Part shown: positions 28,003-37,088 of the stretch, one piece after another | How the letters are laid out: each line of letters begins with the position of its first letter | How positions within the stretch are numbered: position 1 is the stretch's first letter | DNA from: an uncultured Kordia sp. | Lineage (GTDB): Bacteria > Bacteroidota > Bacteroidia > Flavobacteriales > Flavobacteriaceae | NCBI RefSeq assembly: GCF_947496985.1 | Contig: NZ_CANMEZ010000004.1 | Span: 434,001 to 498,000 of the forward strand | Length of the DNA: 64,000 nucleotides | Direction of reading: 5' to 3' | Translations under genes and position numbers: made by a program | Notes under the pieces: model-generated | What the model saw: the letters and a program-made list of their open reading frames with translations, nothing else | The model's database searches: none | Told to the model about the DNA's origin: nothing

Positions 28003-28037
28003 TCAATTTATAAAACAAACAGTTCATTTTGTAAAAC
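28003..28037 (+). promoter_or_regulatory. Paired AT-rich near-palindromes upstream of the 28130 peptide
   Basis: TCAATTTATAAAACAAAC (28003-28020) and GTTCATTTTGTAAAAC (28022-28037) resemble TTCAnTTTATAAAntGAA; their centres are 21 bp apart. They lie about 100-120 bp before the ATG. Confidence 0.55.
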
Positions 28038-28129
28038 GGAAAGACTAGTGTTTTATTCTGACATTTTCGAGTTATAATTTTACAATAATCAAAAAGCAAA
28101 TATTTAATTACTAACTACAAATATTTATT

Positions 28130-28336
28130 ATGAAAAAAAACATTTTAAACATTAAAGGAGCTGCTGTTATTTCAAAAAGCGAACAAAGTCAAATTACTGG
28201 TGGAATCAGTTGGCCAGGTTCAGGAGGATTCAGATGCGGATGCGACTGTGCAGGTCGTGTTACAGGACCAAAGTATTGTGAAGATCTTTTTGCTTGTCCA
28301 CAAGTATATACTTGTGATGACGCGCAAGATTCTTAA
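28130..28336 (+). CDS. GG-leader six-Cys peptide precursor 1
   Basis: A 68-residue precursor. The leader KKNILNIKGAAVISKSEQSQ ends in ITGG (GG at 24-25); this leader type is common in Kordia-like and other Flavobacteriia. The core has six Cys in the pattern C-x-C-x-C-x9-C-x5-C-x5-C, identical in the two following genes (GCDCAGRVTG, ACPQVYTC). It is the first of three tandem paralogues, with its own terminator. It could be a secreted bacteriocin-like or signalling peptide; no processing enzyme is adjacent. Confidence 0.75.
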   Translation: MKKNILNIKGAAVISKSEQSQITGGISWPGSGGFRCGCDCAGRVTGPKYCEDLFACPQVYTCDDAQDS

Positions 28337-28358
28337 TATAGTTTTGCAGGTTATTTGA

Positions 28359-28399
28359 AAAAGGCTTCTGATATTGGTGATGTTCAGAAGCTTTTTTTT
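28359..28399 (+). terminator. Terminator after peptide 1
   Basis: AAGGCTTCTGA / TCAGAAGCTT forms a stem of about 10 bp with a T-run; the same block is repeated after peptide 2. Confidence 0.75.
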
Positions 28400-28425
28400 A
28401 GAGTATTTTCAAGAAAAATAGCTTG

Positions 28426-28443
28426 TTCAATTTATAAATTGAA
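28426..28443 (+). promoter_or_regulatory. Perfect 18-bp palindrome upstream of peptide 2
   Basis: TTCAATTTATAAATTGAA is its own reverse complement. It lies about 110-130 bp before the ATG at 28555 and is the best example of the box shared by the peptide genes. The second box seen before peptides 1 and 3 is absent here. Confidence 0.65.
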
Positions 28444-28554
28444 TCATTCACTTCTTTTCTTTCATAAATTATGTAGTTAAATTTATACAAGTTATTGGTC
28501 GAACCTGAAAAGCCAAAATAGAGTAAGGAATTTTTTAATTAAATTATCTATACC

Positions 28555-28764
28555 ATGAAAAAAAACATTTTAAACATTAAAGGAGCTTCAATTATTTCAA
28601 AAAATGAACAAAGCCAAATTAACGGAGGAATCAGCTGGCCTATTTCTGGCGGAGGTGCTGGATGCGGATGTGACTGTGCAGGACGTGTAACAGGACCATT
28701 TTATTGCCAACAGTTTTTTGCTTGCCCACAAGTATATACTTGTGATGACGCACAAGAAATTTAA
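28555..28764 (+). CDS. GG-leader six-Cys peptide precursor 2
   Basis: A 69-residue precursor, paralogue of the 28130 product: leader KKNILNIKGASIISKNEQSQ then INGG, core with GCGCDCAGRVTGPFYC and FFACPQVYTCDDAQ. The six-Cys spacing is unchanged, while residues between Cys 3 and 5 and at both ends vary. Upstream and downstream flanks are also duplicated with peptide 3 (the block ATTGGTCGAACCTGAAAA, then CCAAAATAGAGTAAGGAA). It is an individual transcription unit. Confidence 0.75.
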   Translation: MKKNILNIKGASIISKNEQSQINGGISWPISGGGAGCGCDCAGRVTGPFYCQQFFACPQVYTCDDAQEI

Positions 28765-28787
28765 TATACTTCGTAAGTAATTTTGAA

Positions 28788-28822
28788 AAAGGCTTCTGAT
28801 ATCGCTGATATTCAGAAGCTTT
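28788..28822 (+). terminator. Terminator after peptide 2
   Basis: AAGGCTTCTGATAT and ATATTCAGAAGCTTT pair around a short loop, followed by a T-rich tail. It is the duplicate of the element at 28359. Confidence 0.7.
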
Positions 28823-28856
28823 CTGTTTTAGAGCCTTTTCAAGAAAAAATTGCTTG

Positions 28857-28895
28857 TTCAATTTATAAAATGAACAGTTTCAATTTTTAAATTGA
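28857..28895 (+). promoter_or_regulatory. Paired near-palindromes upstream of peptide 3
   Basis: TTCAATTTATAAAATGAAC (28857-28875) is followed by TTTCAATTTTTAAATTGA (28878-28895). The centres are about 22 bp apart, the same arrangement as before the 28130 and 43246 peptides. Confidence 0.6.
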
Positions 28896-29006
28896 GTTAT
28901 ATACTTCTTTTCTTTCATAAATTCTGTAATTAAATTTATACAATTTATTGGTCGAACCTGAAAAACCAAAATAGAGTAAGGAATTTTAAATTAAATTATC
29001 TATACC

Positions 29007-29204
29007 ATGAAGAAAAACATTTTAAACATTAAAGGAGCTTCAGTTATTTCTAAAGAAGCACAACGTAACATTAGTGGAGGAATTGGATTACCAGTTGATA
29101 CTTCATCATGTGGATGCGATTGTGCAGGACGTGTTACCGGACATCCTTTTTGTGGATTCATTATTGCATGCCCGCAAGTATATACTTGTAACGAAGAGAT
29201 ATAG
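29007..29204 (+). CDS. GG-leader six-Cys peptide precursor 3
   Basis: A 65-residue precursor, the most diverged of the three: leader KKNILNIKGASVISKEAQRN then ISGG, core with SCGCDCAGRVTGHPFCGF and ACPQVYTCNEEI. The C-x-C-x-C-x9-C-x5-C-x5-C spacing is preserved. The promoter region is almost identical to that of peptide 2, so both probably respond to one signal. A hairpin at 29231 separates it from the convergent peptide gene at 29306. Confidence 0.75.
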   Translation: MKKNILNIKGASVISKEAQRNISGGIGLPVDTSSCGCDCAGRVTGHPFCGFIIACPQVYTCNEEI

Positions 29205-29230
29205 TTCACATATCAAATTTTAGGTACAAA

Positions 29231-29266
29231 AAAGGCTTCATGCGGTAAAACATGAAGCCTTTACAA
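29231..29266. terminator. Terminator between convergent peptide genes
   Basis: AAAGGCTTCATG / CATGAAGCCTTT is a perfect 12-bp stem with an 8-base loop. It is A-rich on the left and moderately T-rich on the right, so it could serve both directions. Confidence 0.75.
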
Positions 29267-29305
29267 TTTTTAGAATATTTAGTTGTCAGTTACTATATTT
29301 TAATT

Positions 29306-29503
29306 TTAAGCATTTGCGTCTCCTTCACAATCAATTGCATTCGTATACGTTTGAGTTTGATTTCCACTAATTGTCCTCGATTTCTGACTTAAGCATTCAA
29401 TAGTTGAAATTGGCGCATCAAGATTTCCTCCTAAAATTTTAAATGAATTTATTTTCGCAATTTGTGTTTTTTTGAGAGCTAAAAGTCTTTGCTTTGTTTT
29501 CAT
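29306..29503 (-). CDS. GG-leader peptide precursor (two Cys), opposite strand
   Basis: A 65-residue peptide with leader KTKQRLLALKKTQIAKINSF then KILGG of the Lys/Leu-rich L1a type, so a different leader class from the three neighbours. The core has only two Cys but is rich in Thr and Ser (STIECLSQKS, TISGNQTQTYTN), which would suit dehydration chemistry of class I lanthipeptides. It is convergent with peptide 3. A GTTCAATTTATAAAAT box lies 73 bp upstream at 29576-29591. Confidence 0.65.
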   Translation of the reverse strand: MKTKQRLLALKKTQIAKINSFKILGGNLDAPISTIECLSQKSRTISGNQTQTYTNAIDCEGDANA

Positions 29504-29575
29504 GCCGAGTATGTTTTTTAAGTTATAAAACCAATATACACAACTACAGTATATATCACAGGAAATAGTCTTGCT

Positions 29576-29591
29576 ATTTTATAAATTGAAC
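29576..29591 (-). promoter_or_regulatory. AT-rich palindrome box upstream of the 29306 peptide
   Basis: On the minus strand it reads GTTCAATTTATAAAAT, matching the box before the three six-Cys peptide genes. A single box is present, 73 bp before the peptide start and just after the end of the TPR-AraC gene. Confidence 0.5.
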
Positions 29592-29598
29592 AACCTTT

Positions 29599-31260
29599 TT
29601 AACGAATTTTTTTCAAGTAAGTAGAAGGGTTTTCTCCTGTTTTCGCTTTAAAAGCTCTTGAAAATGATCCATGACTCTTATAACCTACTTCTTTAGCAAT
29701 TGCTTTAATTGTATACATACGAAATTTCTTGTCACTATCTAATCTATTTAATGTATATTGAATACGTAAATTATTCAAATATTCCGTAAATGTCATTTTT
29801 TCATACGTATTCAAAATATTAGATAAATATGTAGTGTTTGTTTCTATTTTCTTGGCAGTTGCGTATAAATTATATTTTGGATTTAAATAAAATTCTTGAG
29901 TTTCTAAGTTTTTGAGTTTTTGTAAAATTTCATCTACTGTTTTATCACTTTTAATTGCATTTTGAGGTTCTTTTTTATCAGGCTTATTTTGAAGAACTTC
30001 TTTGACATTTTTTCTTTTTTGTAATTGCTTAAATAACAAAAAACCAAATGTGGTAATCACTAAAATTGCAATAATTAAAAACGTATAAAATTTCTTTTCA
30101 TCTTTTTGGTGTTGTGCTTCAAATTGATTCTTTATTTTTTCAATTTCATATTGTGTCGCATTTTGAATAATACTCTCTTCACCATTTGTAGCATTCATGC
30201 TATCTTGAAGTGTTTTAGACTTCTGCCTATATTCTGATTCTTTCTCAAATTGTTTTGTCTTTTTATACAGTTCTGCTTTCAACAATAAGGTTTCATGATA
30301 ATCTTCAAGTAATACTTTTTCATCTGTATAACGTAGTTCTAAATCATCTAATAATAATTTAGCTTCTGAATAGTTTTCTTGTTTTACATAATTGTCCGCT
30401 TGTAAAAACAGCATTTTAGAAAACTGTTTTTCATTTTTTAAGGTTTCAAATAGCGCTTGCCCTTTTAGTAAATTGGCTTTTGCCTCATCAAAACGTTGTT
30501 GTGCAGTTTGTGTTTTACCTTTTAACTGATACAAATATGCTTTCCCTTCTACATCTTTATAATAATCTGCCGAAACCAAGGCTTTATCAATGTATAACAT
30601 TGCAGAATCGTGCTTTCTTTCTTGGTAAAATGTTTTTGCCACAAACATGTGATAATTGATATAATTCTCTACATAATTTGCTGGATTTTCTTCAATTAAG
30701 TCTTCTTTTTCTACAAATGCAATGGCATCTTTAAAATTCTGTTTGGCATCATTATACTTTTTTAATTCCAAACTAAGAATTCCCATATTACCGCTAATAT
30801 CAAGCAATTGAGCTACATCATTATTACGTTGCGCAATTTTATAGGTATCTAGTAATATATCGGCAGCTTTGTATTTATTGCCCAATTCAATTTCAGTAGT
30901 TGCGATAGCAATTTGTGTTTGAATATAGCGTGCACTGTCTTTATCGGCAGAAATATGCTGCAATGCTTTTTCATATTCGGTCATTGCATCAGTATAAATT
31001 CCTCTACTCTTGTAAAAAGAACCCAAATAAAAATGTGAACGATACATGTGTACAGAATCGTTAAACATTTGTGCTTTATGGTAATACTCCATGCGAAGTT
31101 TCATCATGGAATCTGTTTCAATTCCTTGATGTTGTAAAATAGCTTGTTCTGCTTGCTGTAAAATTTGTGTAATGTCTTTATTGGTAAAGCTTTGTTCTTC
31201 GTTTTTAGAACATGAAAATAGACATACACATAGCAAACCTATACATATATAGCGATTCAT
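29599..31260 (-). CDS. Membrane-anchored TPR-AraC transcription regulator
   Basis: A 553-residue one-component regulator. The N-terminus is a lipoprotein- or signal-like segment (ICIGLLCVCLFSC, Cys17). Helical TPR repeats cover about 30-350, one membrane helix is at about 391-410 (FYTFLIIAILVITTFGFLLF), and an AraC-type double HTH occupies about 441-553 (NLYATAKKIETNTTYLSNIL; TIKAIAKEVGYKSHGSFSRA). The TPR part should face the periplasm and the DNA-binding part the cytoplasm. It ends 96 bp from the peptide start on the same strand, so it may control the peptide cluster through the AT-rich palindromes; this is inferred from position. Confidence 0.85.
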   Translation of the reverse strand: MNRYICIGLLCVCLFSCSKNEEQSFTNKDITQILQQAEQAILQHQGIETDSMMKLRMEYYHKAQMFNDSVHMYRSHFYLGSFYKSRGIYTDAMTEYEKALQHISADKDSARYIQTQIAIATTEIELGNKYKAADILLDTYKIAQRNNDVAQLLDISGNMGILSLELKKYNDAKQNFKDAIAFVEKEDLIEENPANYVENYINYHMFVAKTFYQERKHDSAMLYIDKALVSADYYKDVEGKAYLYQLKGKTQTAQQRFDEAKANLLKGQALFETLKNEKQFSKMLFLQADNYVKQENYSEAKLLLDDLELRYTDEKVLLEDYHETLLLKAELYKKTKQFEKESEYRQKSKTLQDSMNATNGEESIIQNATQYEIEKIKNQFEAQHQKDEKKFYTFLIIAILVITTFGFLLFKQLQKRKNVKEVLQNKPDKKEPQNAIKSDKTVDEILQKLKNLETQEFYLNPKYNLYATAKKIETNTTYLSNILNTYEKMTFTEYLNNLRIQYTLNRLDSDKKFRMYTIKAIAKEVGYKSHGSFSRAFKAKTGENPSTYLKKIR

Positions 31261-31449
31261 ATTGAATATTTAGATCGATAAAAATGAATATACTTTTTTT
31301 ATGACGATTTTGCGAGTATGAAAGTTAAAAATATTCAATTATTTGAAAATTATTCTCTTGCAAGGCTTTTAACATCATTTTAAGAAATAAAACGCCTTCA
31401 AAAAAGTATTTTTACATTCTTAATAACTATTCCAAAAAAAAAGAAAAGT

Positions 31450-34071
31450 ATGATATCAAATTCTCAATCAAAAAACAAAGTATTATTTATGCTTGTTATG
31501 TTGATTGCATTTTTAGCCGCTCCAGAAGCTAATGCACAACGAAAGAAGCGTAATAAAAAGAAAAAAGGGAAAACAGAACAAGTTACACCTCCAAAAAAGA
31601 AACCTAGTGCAAAAACAATTGAAAGTCTTACTAAAAAAAGTAAGAAGATCGATGGTTTGTTTACAATGTACCAAGATACAATTACTGGAAGTATGCAAAT
31701 GGTTGTTTCTAAAGAACAATTAGAAAAGAACTTTATTTATTTCAGCCAAATTAATGATGGTGTTGCTGATATTCGTGCCTTTAGAGGTGCTTATAGAGGT
31801 TCGAAAGTGTTTACTATTAGAAAGTATTTTAATAAAATTGAATTTGTAACTAAGAATACGCAATTCTATTTTGACCCTAATAATGCATTAACGAATGCTG
31901 CAGATGCAAATATTAGTGAAGGTGTAATGGCTAGTATAAAAGTAGAAGCTACAGATAAAGAAAAAGGATTATACCTTATTAAAGTAGATGATTTATTTTT
32001 AAGAGAAACTTTATCTCAGATAAAACCACCACGTTTTCCAGGAAGCGGACCTTTTGCATTTTCTTTAGGAAATTTAAATAAAGGGAAATCTAAAATTAAC
32101 GCGATTAAGAATTACCCTGACAATACAGACTTAGTAATTGAATATGTATACTCTAAACCTTCTGTATTAAATGGAGGTTCGCAATCAGTTACTGATGGGC
32201 GAAATGTTACGATTAAAGTAAATCATAGTTTAATTCAGATTCCAGATAATAACTATGTTGCTAGATATGATGATCCTAGAGTTGGATTTTTCACTACGCA
32301 AGTAAATGATATGACATCTGCTACTGCTACTCCATATAAAGATTTAATTCACAGATGGCATTTAGAGAAAAAAGATCCGAATGCTGCTATTTCTGAGCCA
32401 GTTGAGCCTATTACTTGGTGGATTGAAAATACAACACCTCTTGAATATAGAGAAACTATCAAAAAAGCTGTTTTACGTTGGAATATCGCTTTTGAAAAAG
32501 CAGGATTCAGAAATGCAATGGCTGTAAAAGTACAACCAGATGATGCTGATTGGGATGCTGGAGACATTAATAAAAATGTATTACGTTGGACATCTTCTCC
32601 AAATCCTCCTTTTGGTGGATATGGACCAAGTTTTGTTAACCCATTAACTGGTCAAATTTTAGGTGCTGATGTAATGTTAGAATACGTACATCAAACAAAT
32701 AGAGTACGATTTGATAAATTATTTCAAGCAATGGATGCGTATTCTTTTGATAACTTAGAAGACGCAAATAAAGAATTTCAACAATTCAATACGTCAGACA
32801 ACTATTGTTCTTTAGGACATTTAATGCACGAAAACAGTGTATTCGGTCATACAGCATTGACAATTATGAATGCTTCAGAAGAAGAAAAAGAAGTATTACG
32901 TAATGAAGGTTTAATGCATTTAATTATGCACGAAGTTGGACATACTTTAGGGTTAAACCACAACATGAAATCTAGTCAATTGCACACACCTGCACAATTG
33001 GCTGATAAAAACTACATTCAAGGAAAAGCATTAACAGGTTCTGTAATGGATTATGAAGCTATTAATGTTACGAATGACAGAACACAGCAAGGACACTACT
33101 TTACAACAACTTTAGGGCCTTATGACCTTTGGGCAATTGAGTTTGGATACAAGCCAGTAAGCAGTTATAAAGAATTAGATGACATCTTGAAAAGATCTAC
33201 AGAACCAGCATTAATTTTTGGAAACGATGCGGATGATATGAGAAGCCCAGGAAAAGCAATTGATCCAAGAGTAATGGTTGGTGATTTATCAAATGATCAA
33301 ATTACATATTCTGTGAACAGAATTAAATTGGTTAATGACATGCTGAAAGGATTGCGTACAAAGTATAATGATTATGGAAAATCATACCAAGAAATGGTTG
33401 GTGCATATTCTATCCTTCAAGGACAAAAATCAAGTGCTGTAAATGTGATATCACGTTTTATTGGTGGTGTGTATGTTGACAGAGCTATGCAAGGACAAGC
33501 TGGAGGAACACAACCATATACGCCTGTGAGCTATGAAGATCAAAAAAGAGCTATGAAAGCGTTAAAAGATTACTTGTTTGCACCAAATGCAAATGATGTA
33601 CCTGTAGACTTATACACGCACTTAGCAAGACAACGTAGAGGATTTAATCTTGGAAGAGGAACAGAAGATCCAAAACTTCACAATGCTGCGTTACGTAGAC
33701 AAATGGGTGTTTTATATCATATTTTACATCCAAATACTTTACAACGTATTGTTGATTCTGAGTTATATGGAAACAAGTATAGGTTATCTGAATACATGAG
33801 AGATTTGAACAATGCTATTTTTGTAGCTGATATCAATAAATCTGTGAATACTTTTAGACAAAACTTACAAGTAGAATATACAAACATGTTAATTGAAATG
33901 CTAACAGGCAGATCTAGTGGACGTTTTAGTAATATTGCTAAGTCTATGGCAGTATACAACTTAAAAACAGTTAGAAGATATGCCGCAAATGGTTTAGGTG
34001 ATTTGACTACAAAAGCACACAAAACACATTTAAAAACTTTAATTGACAATGCAATGAAAGAGATCAAATAA
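31450..34071 (+). CDS. Secreted zinc-dependent metalloprotease (DUF5117/DUF5118 type)
   Basis: An 873-residue exported protein: signal peptide ending PEANAQ, a Lys-rich stretch (RKKRNKKKKGK), then a large beta-rich region and a metallopeptidase domain with the zincin motif HEVGHTLGLNH (first His about residue 494) and a downstream SVMDYEAINV Met-turn. The order matches Bacteroidota proteins annotated DUF5118, DUF5117 and a C-terminal metallopeptidase domain (DUF4953). It probably acts in the periplasm or outside. No T9SS tail is visible. A bidirectional terminator follows at 34095. Confidence 0.9.
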   Translation: MISNSQSKNKVLFMLVMLIAFLAAPEANAQRKKRNKKKKGKTEQVTPPKKKPSAKTIESLTKKSKKIDGLFTMYQDTITGSMQMVVSKEQLEKNFIYFSQINDGVADIRAFRGAYRGSKVFTIRKYFNKIEFVTKNTQFYFDPNNALTNAADANISEGVMASIKVEATDKEKGLYLIKVDDLFLRETLSQIKPPRFPGSGPFAFSLGNLNKGKSKINAIKNYPDNTDLVIEYVYSKPSVLNGGSQSVTDGRNVTIKVNHSLIQIPDNNYVARYDDPRVGFFTTQVNDMTSATATPYKDLIHRWHLEKKDPNAAISEPVEPITWWIENTTPLEYRETIKKAVLRWNIAFEKAGFRNAMAVKVQPDDADWDAGDINKNVLRWTSSPNPPFGGYGPSFVNPLTGQILGADVMLEYVHQTNRVRFDKLFQAMDAYSFDNLEDANKEFQQFNTSDNYCSLGHLMHENSVFGHTALTIMNASEEEKEVLRNEGLMHLIMHEVGHTLGLNHNMKSSQLHTPAQLADKNYIQGKALTGSVMDYEAINVTNDRTQQGHYFTTTLGPYDLWAIEFGYKPVSSYKELDDILKRSTEPALIFGNDADDMRSPGKAIDPRVMVGDLSNDQITYSVNRIKLVNDMLKGLRTKYNDYGKSYQEMVGAYSILQGQKSSAVNVISRFIGGVYVDRAMQGQAGGTQPYTPVSYEDQKRAMKALKDYLFAPNANDVPVDLYTHLARQRRGFNLGRGTEDPKLHNAALRRQMGVLYHILHPNTLQRIVDSELYGNKYRLSEYMRDLNNAIFVADINKSVNTFRQNLQVEYTNMLIEMLTGRSSGRFSNIAKSMAVYNLKTVRRYAANGLGDLTTKAHKTHLKTLIDNAMKEIK

Positions 34072-34094
34072 TTGTTATTTGATATATAAATATA

Positions 34095-34122
34095 AAAAAG
34101 GCTTCAATATTGAAGCCTTTTT
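34095..34122. terminator. Bidirectional terminator between convergent genes
   Basis: A perfect palindrome with half AAAAAGGCTTCAAT lies between the metalloprotease stop (34071) and the purC stop (34146). A-run and T-run flanks let it work on both strands. Confidence 0.85.
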
Positions 34123-34145
34123 CTTTTTCTACTATTTATTTTTTA

Positions 34146-35096
34146 TTAGTTCTTTAAAAAAGTAACTACATTCTGCTCTATTCTAGTTAGAATATCAGAA
34201 ACATCTGCTTTTTCAAAAGTTTCTCCTGTAATATTTTCGTATAATTCGATATAACGATCCGAAACCGAGTCAATATATTCATCACTCATAAACGGAACTT
34301 TTTGCCCTTCTAGCCCTTGAAAATCATTGCTAATTAACCATTGACGAACAAATTCTTTTGATAATTGTTTTTGTGGCGCTTGCTTAGCTTGTAATTCCTC
34401 ATACGTATCTGCATAGAAATAACGTGAAGAATCTGGTGTATGAATTTCATCAATTAATACAATTGTGCCTTCTTTCGTTTTTCCGAATTCATATTTCGTA
34501 TCTACTAAAATCAATCCGCGCTCTTTGGCAATTTTTGTACCTTCTTCAAACAATAAACGTGTATACTTTTCCAATTGAATATAATCTTCTTCAGAAACGA
34601 TTCCTTTGGCTAAAATGTCTTCGCGAGAAATATCTTCATCATGTTCGCCCATTTCTGCTTTAGTTGCTGGCGTAATAATTGGCGTATGAAACTTATCGTT
34701 TTCTATCATTCCTTCTGGCATTTCAACTCCACAAAGCATACGTTTTCCTGCTTTATATTCTCGTGCTGCATGACCAGATAAATAGCCTCTAATGACCATC
34801 TCTACTTTAAAAGGTTCGCACATATGACCGATAGCAACATTTGGATCTGGTGTGGCAATCAGCCAATTTGGCACCAAATGCTCAGTAGCTTTCATCATTT
34901 TGGTTGCAATCTGATTTAAGATTTGTCCTTTAAATGGAATTCCTTTTGGCATTACCACATCAAAGGCAGATAATCTGTCTGAAGCAATCATAACTAATAA
35001 ATCATCATTTATTGTATATACTTCGCGTACTTTTCCCGTATATTTCGCTGTTTGATTGGGAAAGTTAAAATTCGTAGCAGTAATCGTGTTACTCAT
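34146..35096 (-). CDS. purC: Phosphoribosylaminoimidazole-succinocarboxamide synthase
   Basis: SAICAR synthetase of purine biosynthesis joins CAIR and aspartate using ATP. The 316-residue protein has the family blocks [59 protein letters not shown] and [15 protein letters not shown]. The length fits the longer PurC form of Bacteroidota. It is a stand-alone gene, cytoplasmic. The start ATG is unambiguous. Confidence 0.97.
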   Translation of the reverse strand: MSNTITATNFNFPNQTAKYTGKVREVYTINDDLLVMIASDRLSAFDVVMPKGIPFKGQILNQIATKMMKATEHLVPNWLIATPDPNVAIGHMCEPFKVEMVIRGYLSGHAAREYKAGKRMLCGVEMPEGMIENDKFHTPIITPATKAEMGEHDEDISREDILAKGIVSEEDYIQLEKYTRLLFEEGTKIAKERGLILVDTKYEFGKTKEGTIVLIDEIHTPDSSRYFYADTYEELQAKQAPQKQLSKEFVRQWLISNDFQGLEGQKVPFMSDEYIDSVSDRYIELYENITGETFEKADVSDILTRIEQNVVTFLKN

Positions 35097-35167
35097 TGTT
35101 ATAGTTGTTGTGTTGTGTGTGTTGTAGGGTTTTAGTTCTTAGTCTAATTGTTTAAACAATACGTAAA

Positions 35168-35187
35168 ATTGAGCGGAGTCAAAGTTT
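35168..35187. repeat. Short dispersed repeat, inverted copy 3
   Basis: AATTGAGCGGAGTCAAAGTT is the reverse-complement form (AACTTTGACTCCGCTCAATT) of the elements at 14888 and 15599. It lies at the 3' end of the phoH gene, overlapping its stop by a few bases. Confidence 0.55.
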
Positions 35188-36139
35188 AGTTTTGATGTTC
35201 AATACTTTTGTATGCTTCAATCACTTTCTTCACTAATCTATGACGAACGACATCTTTATCATCTAAATATATTATTCCAATACCTTTAATATCTTTCAAA
35301 ACAAGTAATGCTTCTTTCAATCCAGAAATTACACGTCTTGGCAAATCAATTTGTCCAGGATCACCTGTCAGCATAAACTTTGCATTTTTCCCCATACGTG
35401 TTAAAAACATCTTCATTTGTGCATGCGTCGTATTTTGTGCTTCATCCAAAATTACAAAAGCATTATCAAGTGTACGTCCACGCATAAATGCCATTGGCGC
35501 AATTTGAATAGTACCATCTTCTATGTACTTAGTTAACTTTTCTGGCGGAATCATATCGCGTAATGCATCATACAAAGGTTGCATATACGGATCTAATTTT
35601 TCTTTTAAATCACCAGGTAAGAAACCTAAACTTTCGCCTGCTTCTACTGCCGGACGTGTTAAAATGATACGTCTTACCTCTTTATTTTTCAATGCTCTCA
35701 CCGCCAAAGCAACTCCTGTATATGTTTTTCCGGTTCCTGCAGGTCCAATTGCAAACACCATATCATTTTTGTTCATCAACTCAACCAACTTACGTTGATT
35801 AGCGGTAATTGCTTTTATTAATTTTCCATTAGAACCATGCACTAAAGTTTCTCCACTTGAAACAGAAGTGTCATAATCTTTAGAACTTTCACTTGTAAGT
35901 ACACGTTCAATAACGTTTTCATCAATTTTATTGTACTTACCAAAATGTTCCATCAACATCGTCAGACGCTTGTCAAACTCTTCTAATAAATCTTCATCAC
36001 CATAAGCTTTTATCTTGTTTCCTCTGGCTACAATTTTAAGTTTTGGGAAGTATTTTTTCAGTAATTCTATATTGGTATTTTGATACCCAAAAAACTCTCT
36101 TGGGCTGATTTCAGAAAGTTCAAAAATAATTTCGTTCAA
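35186..36139 (-). CDS. PhoH-family ATPase (YbeZ-like)
   Basis: A 317-residue cytoplasmic P-loop NTPase. Motifs are Walker A GPAGTGKTYTGVALAVRAL, ILTRPAVEAGESLGFLPGDL, Walker B AFVILDEAQNTT and sensor FMLTGDPGQIDLP, all PhoH hallmarks. It has a KH-like N-terminal region. In other bacteria it works with the YbeY endonuclease in rRNA and RNA metabolism; ybeY is not adjacent here. It shows no operon with purC because 89 bp separate them, including the short repeat. Confidence 0.93.
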   Translation of the reverse strand: MNEIIFELSEISPREFFGYQNTNIELLKKYFPKLKIVARGNKIKAYGDEDLLEEFDKRLTMLMEHFGKYNKIDENVIERVLTSESSKDYDTSVSSGETLVHGSNGKLIKAITANQRKLVELMNKNDMVFAIGPAGTGKTYTGVALAVRALKNKEVRRIILTRPAVEAGESLGFLPGDLKEKLDPYMQPLYDALRDMIPPEKLTKYIEDGTIQIAPMAFMRGRTLDNAFVILDEAQNTTHAQMKMFLTRMGKNAKFMLTGDPGQIDLPRRVISGLKEALLVLKDIKGIGIIYLDDKDVVRHRLVKKVIEAYKSIEHQN

Positions 36140-36246
36140 AAGCGACTCGTATTAAGGTTAGATTTCCGTTTTGTTTTTTTAGATTTGCATAACAAACTTA
36201 CCATTTTTTAATAGATTAAACTTAAAAAAATATCAACAATTCGCCA

Positions 36247-37077
36247 ATGGCAATCATAACACTGACAACTGATTTTGGGGAGAAAGACCATTTTGTGGGC
36301 GCAGTTAAAGGAGCTATTTATAGTGAACTAGACAATATTCGTATTGTTGATATCTCACATAGCATTAGTCCTTTTAACATTACGGAAGCTGCGTATGTAA
36401 TACAAAATGCATTTAATAGTTTTCCAAAAGGAAGTATTCACATTATTGGTATTGACTCCGAGTTAAATCCTGAAAATAAACATATTGCATTAAAATTGAA
36501 TGGTCATTTCTTTGTTTGTGCGAATAATGGAATTATGAGTTTGATTGCTTCTGAGATAGTTTCTGAAAAAATTGTAGAAATAAATATTCACGATCGAATT
36601 GAAACAAATTTCCCTGTATTGGACGTTTTTGTTAAAGTTGCTTGCCATATTGCACGTGGCGGAACATTGGAAGTTATTGGAAAAACAATTCAAGATATAA
36701 AACATTTAACAGGCATAAAACCTGTCGTAAATACGGATGAATCGCAAATTATTGGAAACGTCATTTATATAGACAATTACGGAAATGTAGTGACAAATAT
36801 TTCGCGAAAGTTATTTAAAGATGTTGGAAAAGGGCGAAACTTTGAAATTTCGGCGCGTAATTATAAATTCAAACGAATTCATGAACGCTATAGTGATAGT
36901 ATCAATTTTACTGTTGAAAAACACAAGCGTGAAGAAGATGGTAAAAAACTAGCCTTATTCAATTCTGCAAATTTTCTAGAACTCGCTATTTACAAAAGTA
37001 ATCCACAAACTGTTGGTAGTGCTTCTACCCTTTTCGGACTACGATTTAGAGATACCATAACCATTAATTTTTTATAA
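36247..37077 (+). CDS. SAM hydroxide adenosyltransferase (DUF62 / SAM hydrolase)
   Basis: A 276-residue enzyme that uses water or hydroxide to cleave S-adenosylmethionine to adenosine and methionine. Signature blocks are ITLTTDFGEKDHFVGAVKG, VDISHSISPFNITEAAYVIQ, FVCANNGIMSLI and YIDNYGNVVTNI, which fit the fluorinase-like fold without the fluorinase-specific insert. Divergent from phoH. A small monooxygenase gene follows after 11 bp and is likely co-transcribed. Confidence 0.92.
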   Translation: MAIITLTTDFGEKDHFVGAVKGAIYSELDNIRIVDISHSISPFNITEAAYVIQNAFNSFPKGSIHIIGIDSELNPENKHIALKLNGHFFVCANNGIMSLIASEIVSEKIVEINIHDRIETNFPVLDVFVKVACHIARGGTLEVIGKTIQDIKHLTGIKPVVNTDESQIIGNVIYIDNYGNVVTNISRKLFKDVGKGRNFEISARNYKFKRIHERYSDSINFTVEKHKREEDGKKLALFNSANFLELAIYKSNPQTVGSASTLFGLRFRDTITINFL

Positions 37078-37088
37078 TAAAATAACAT

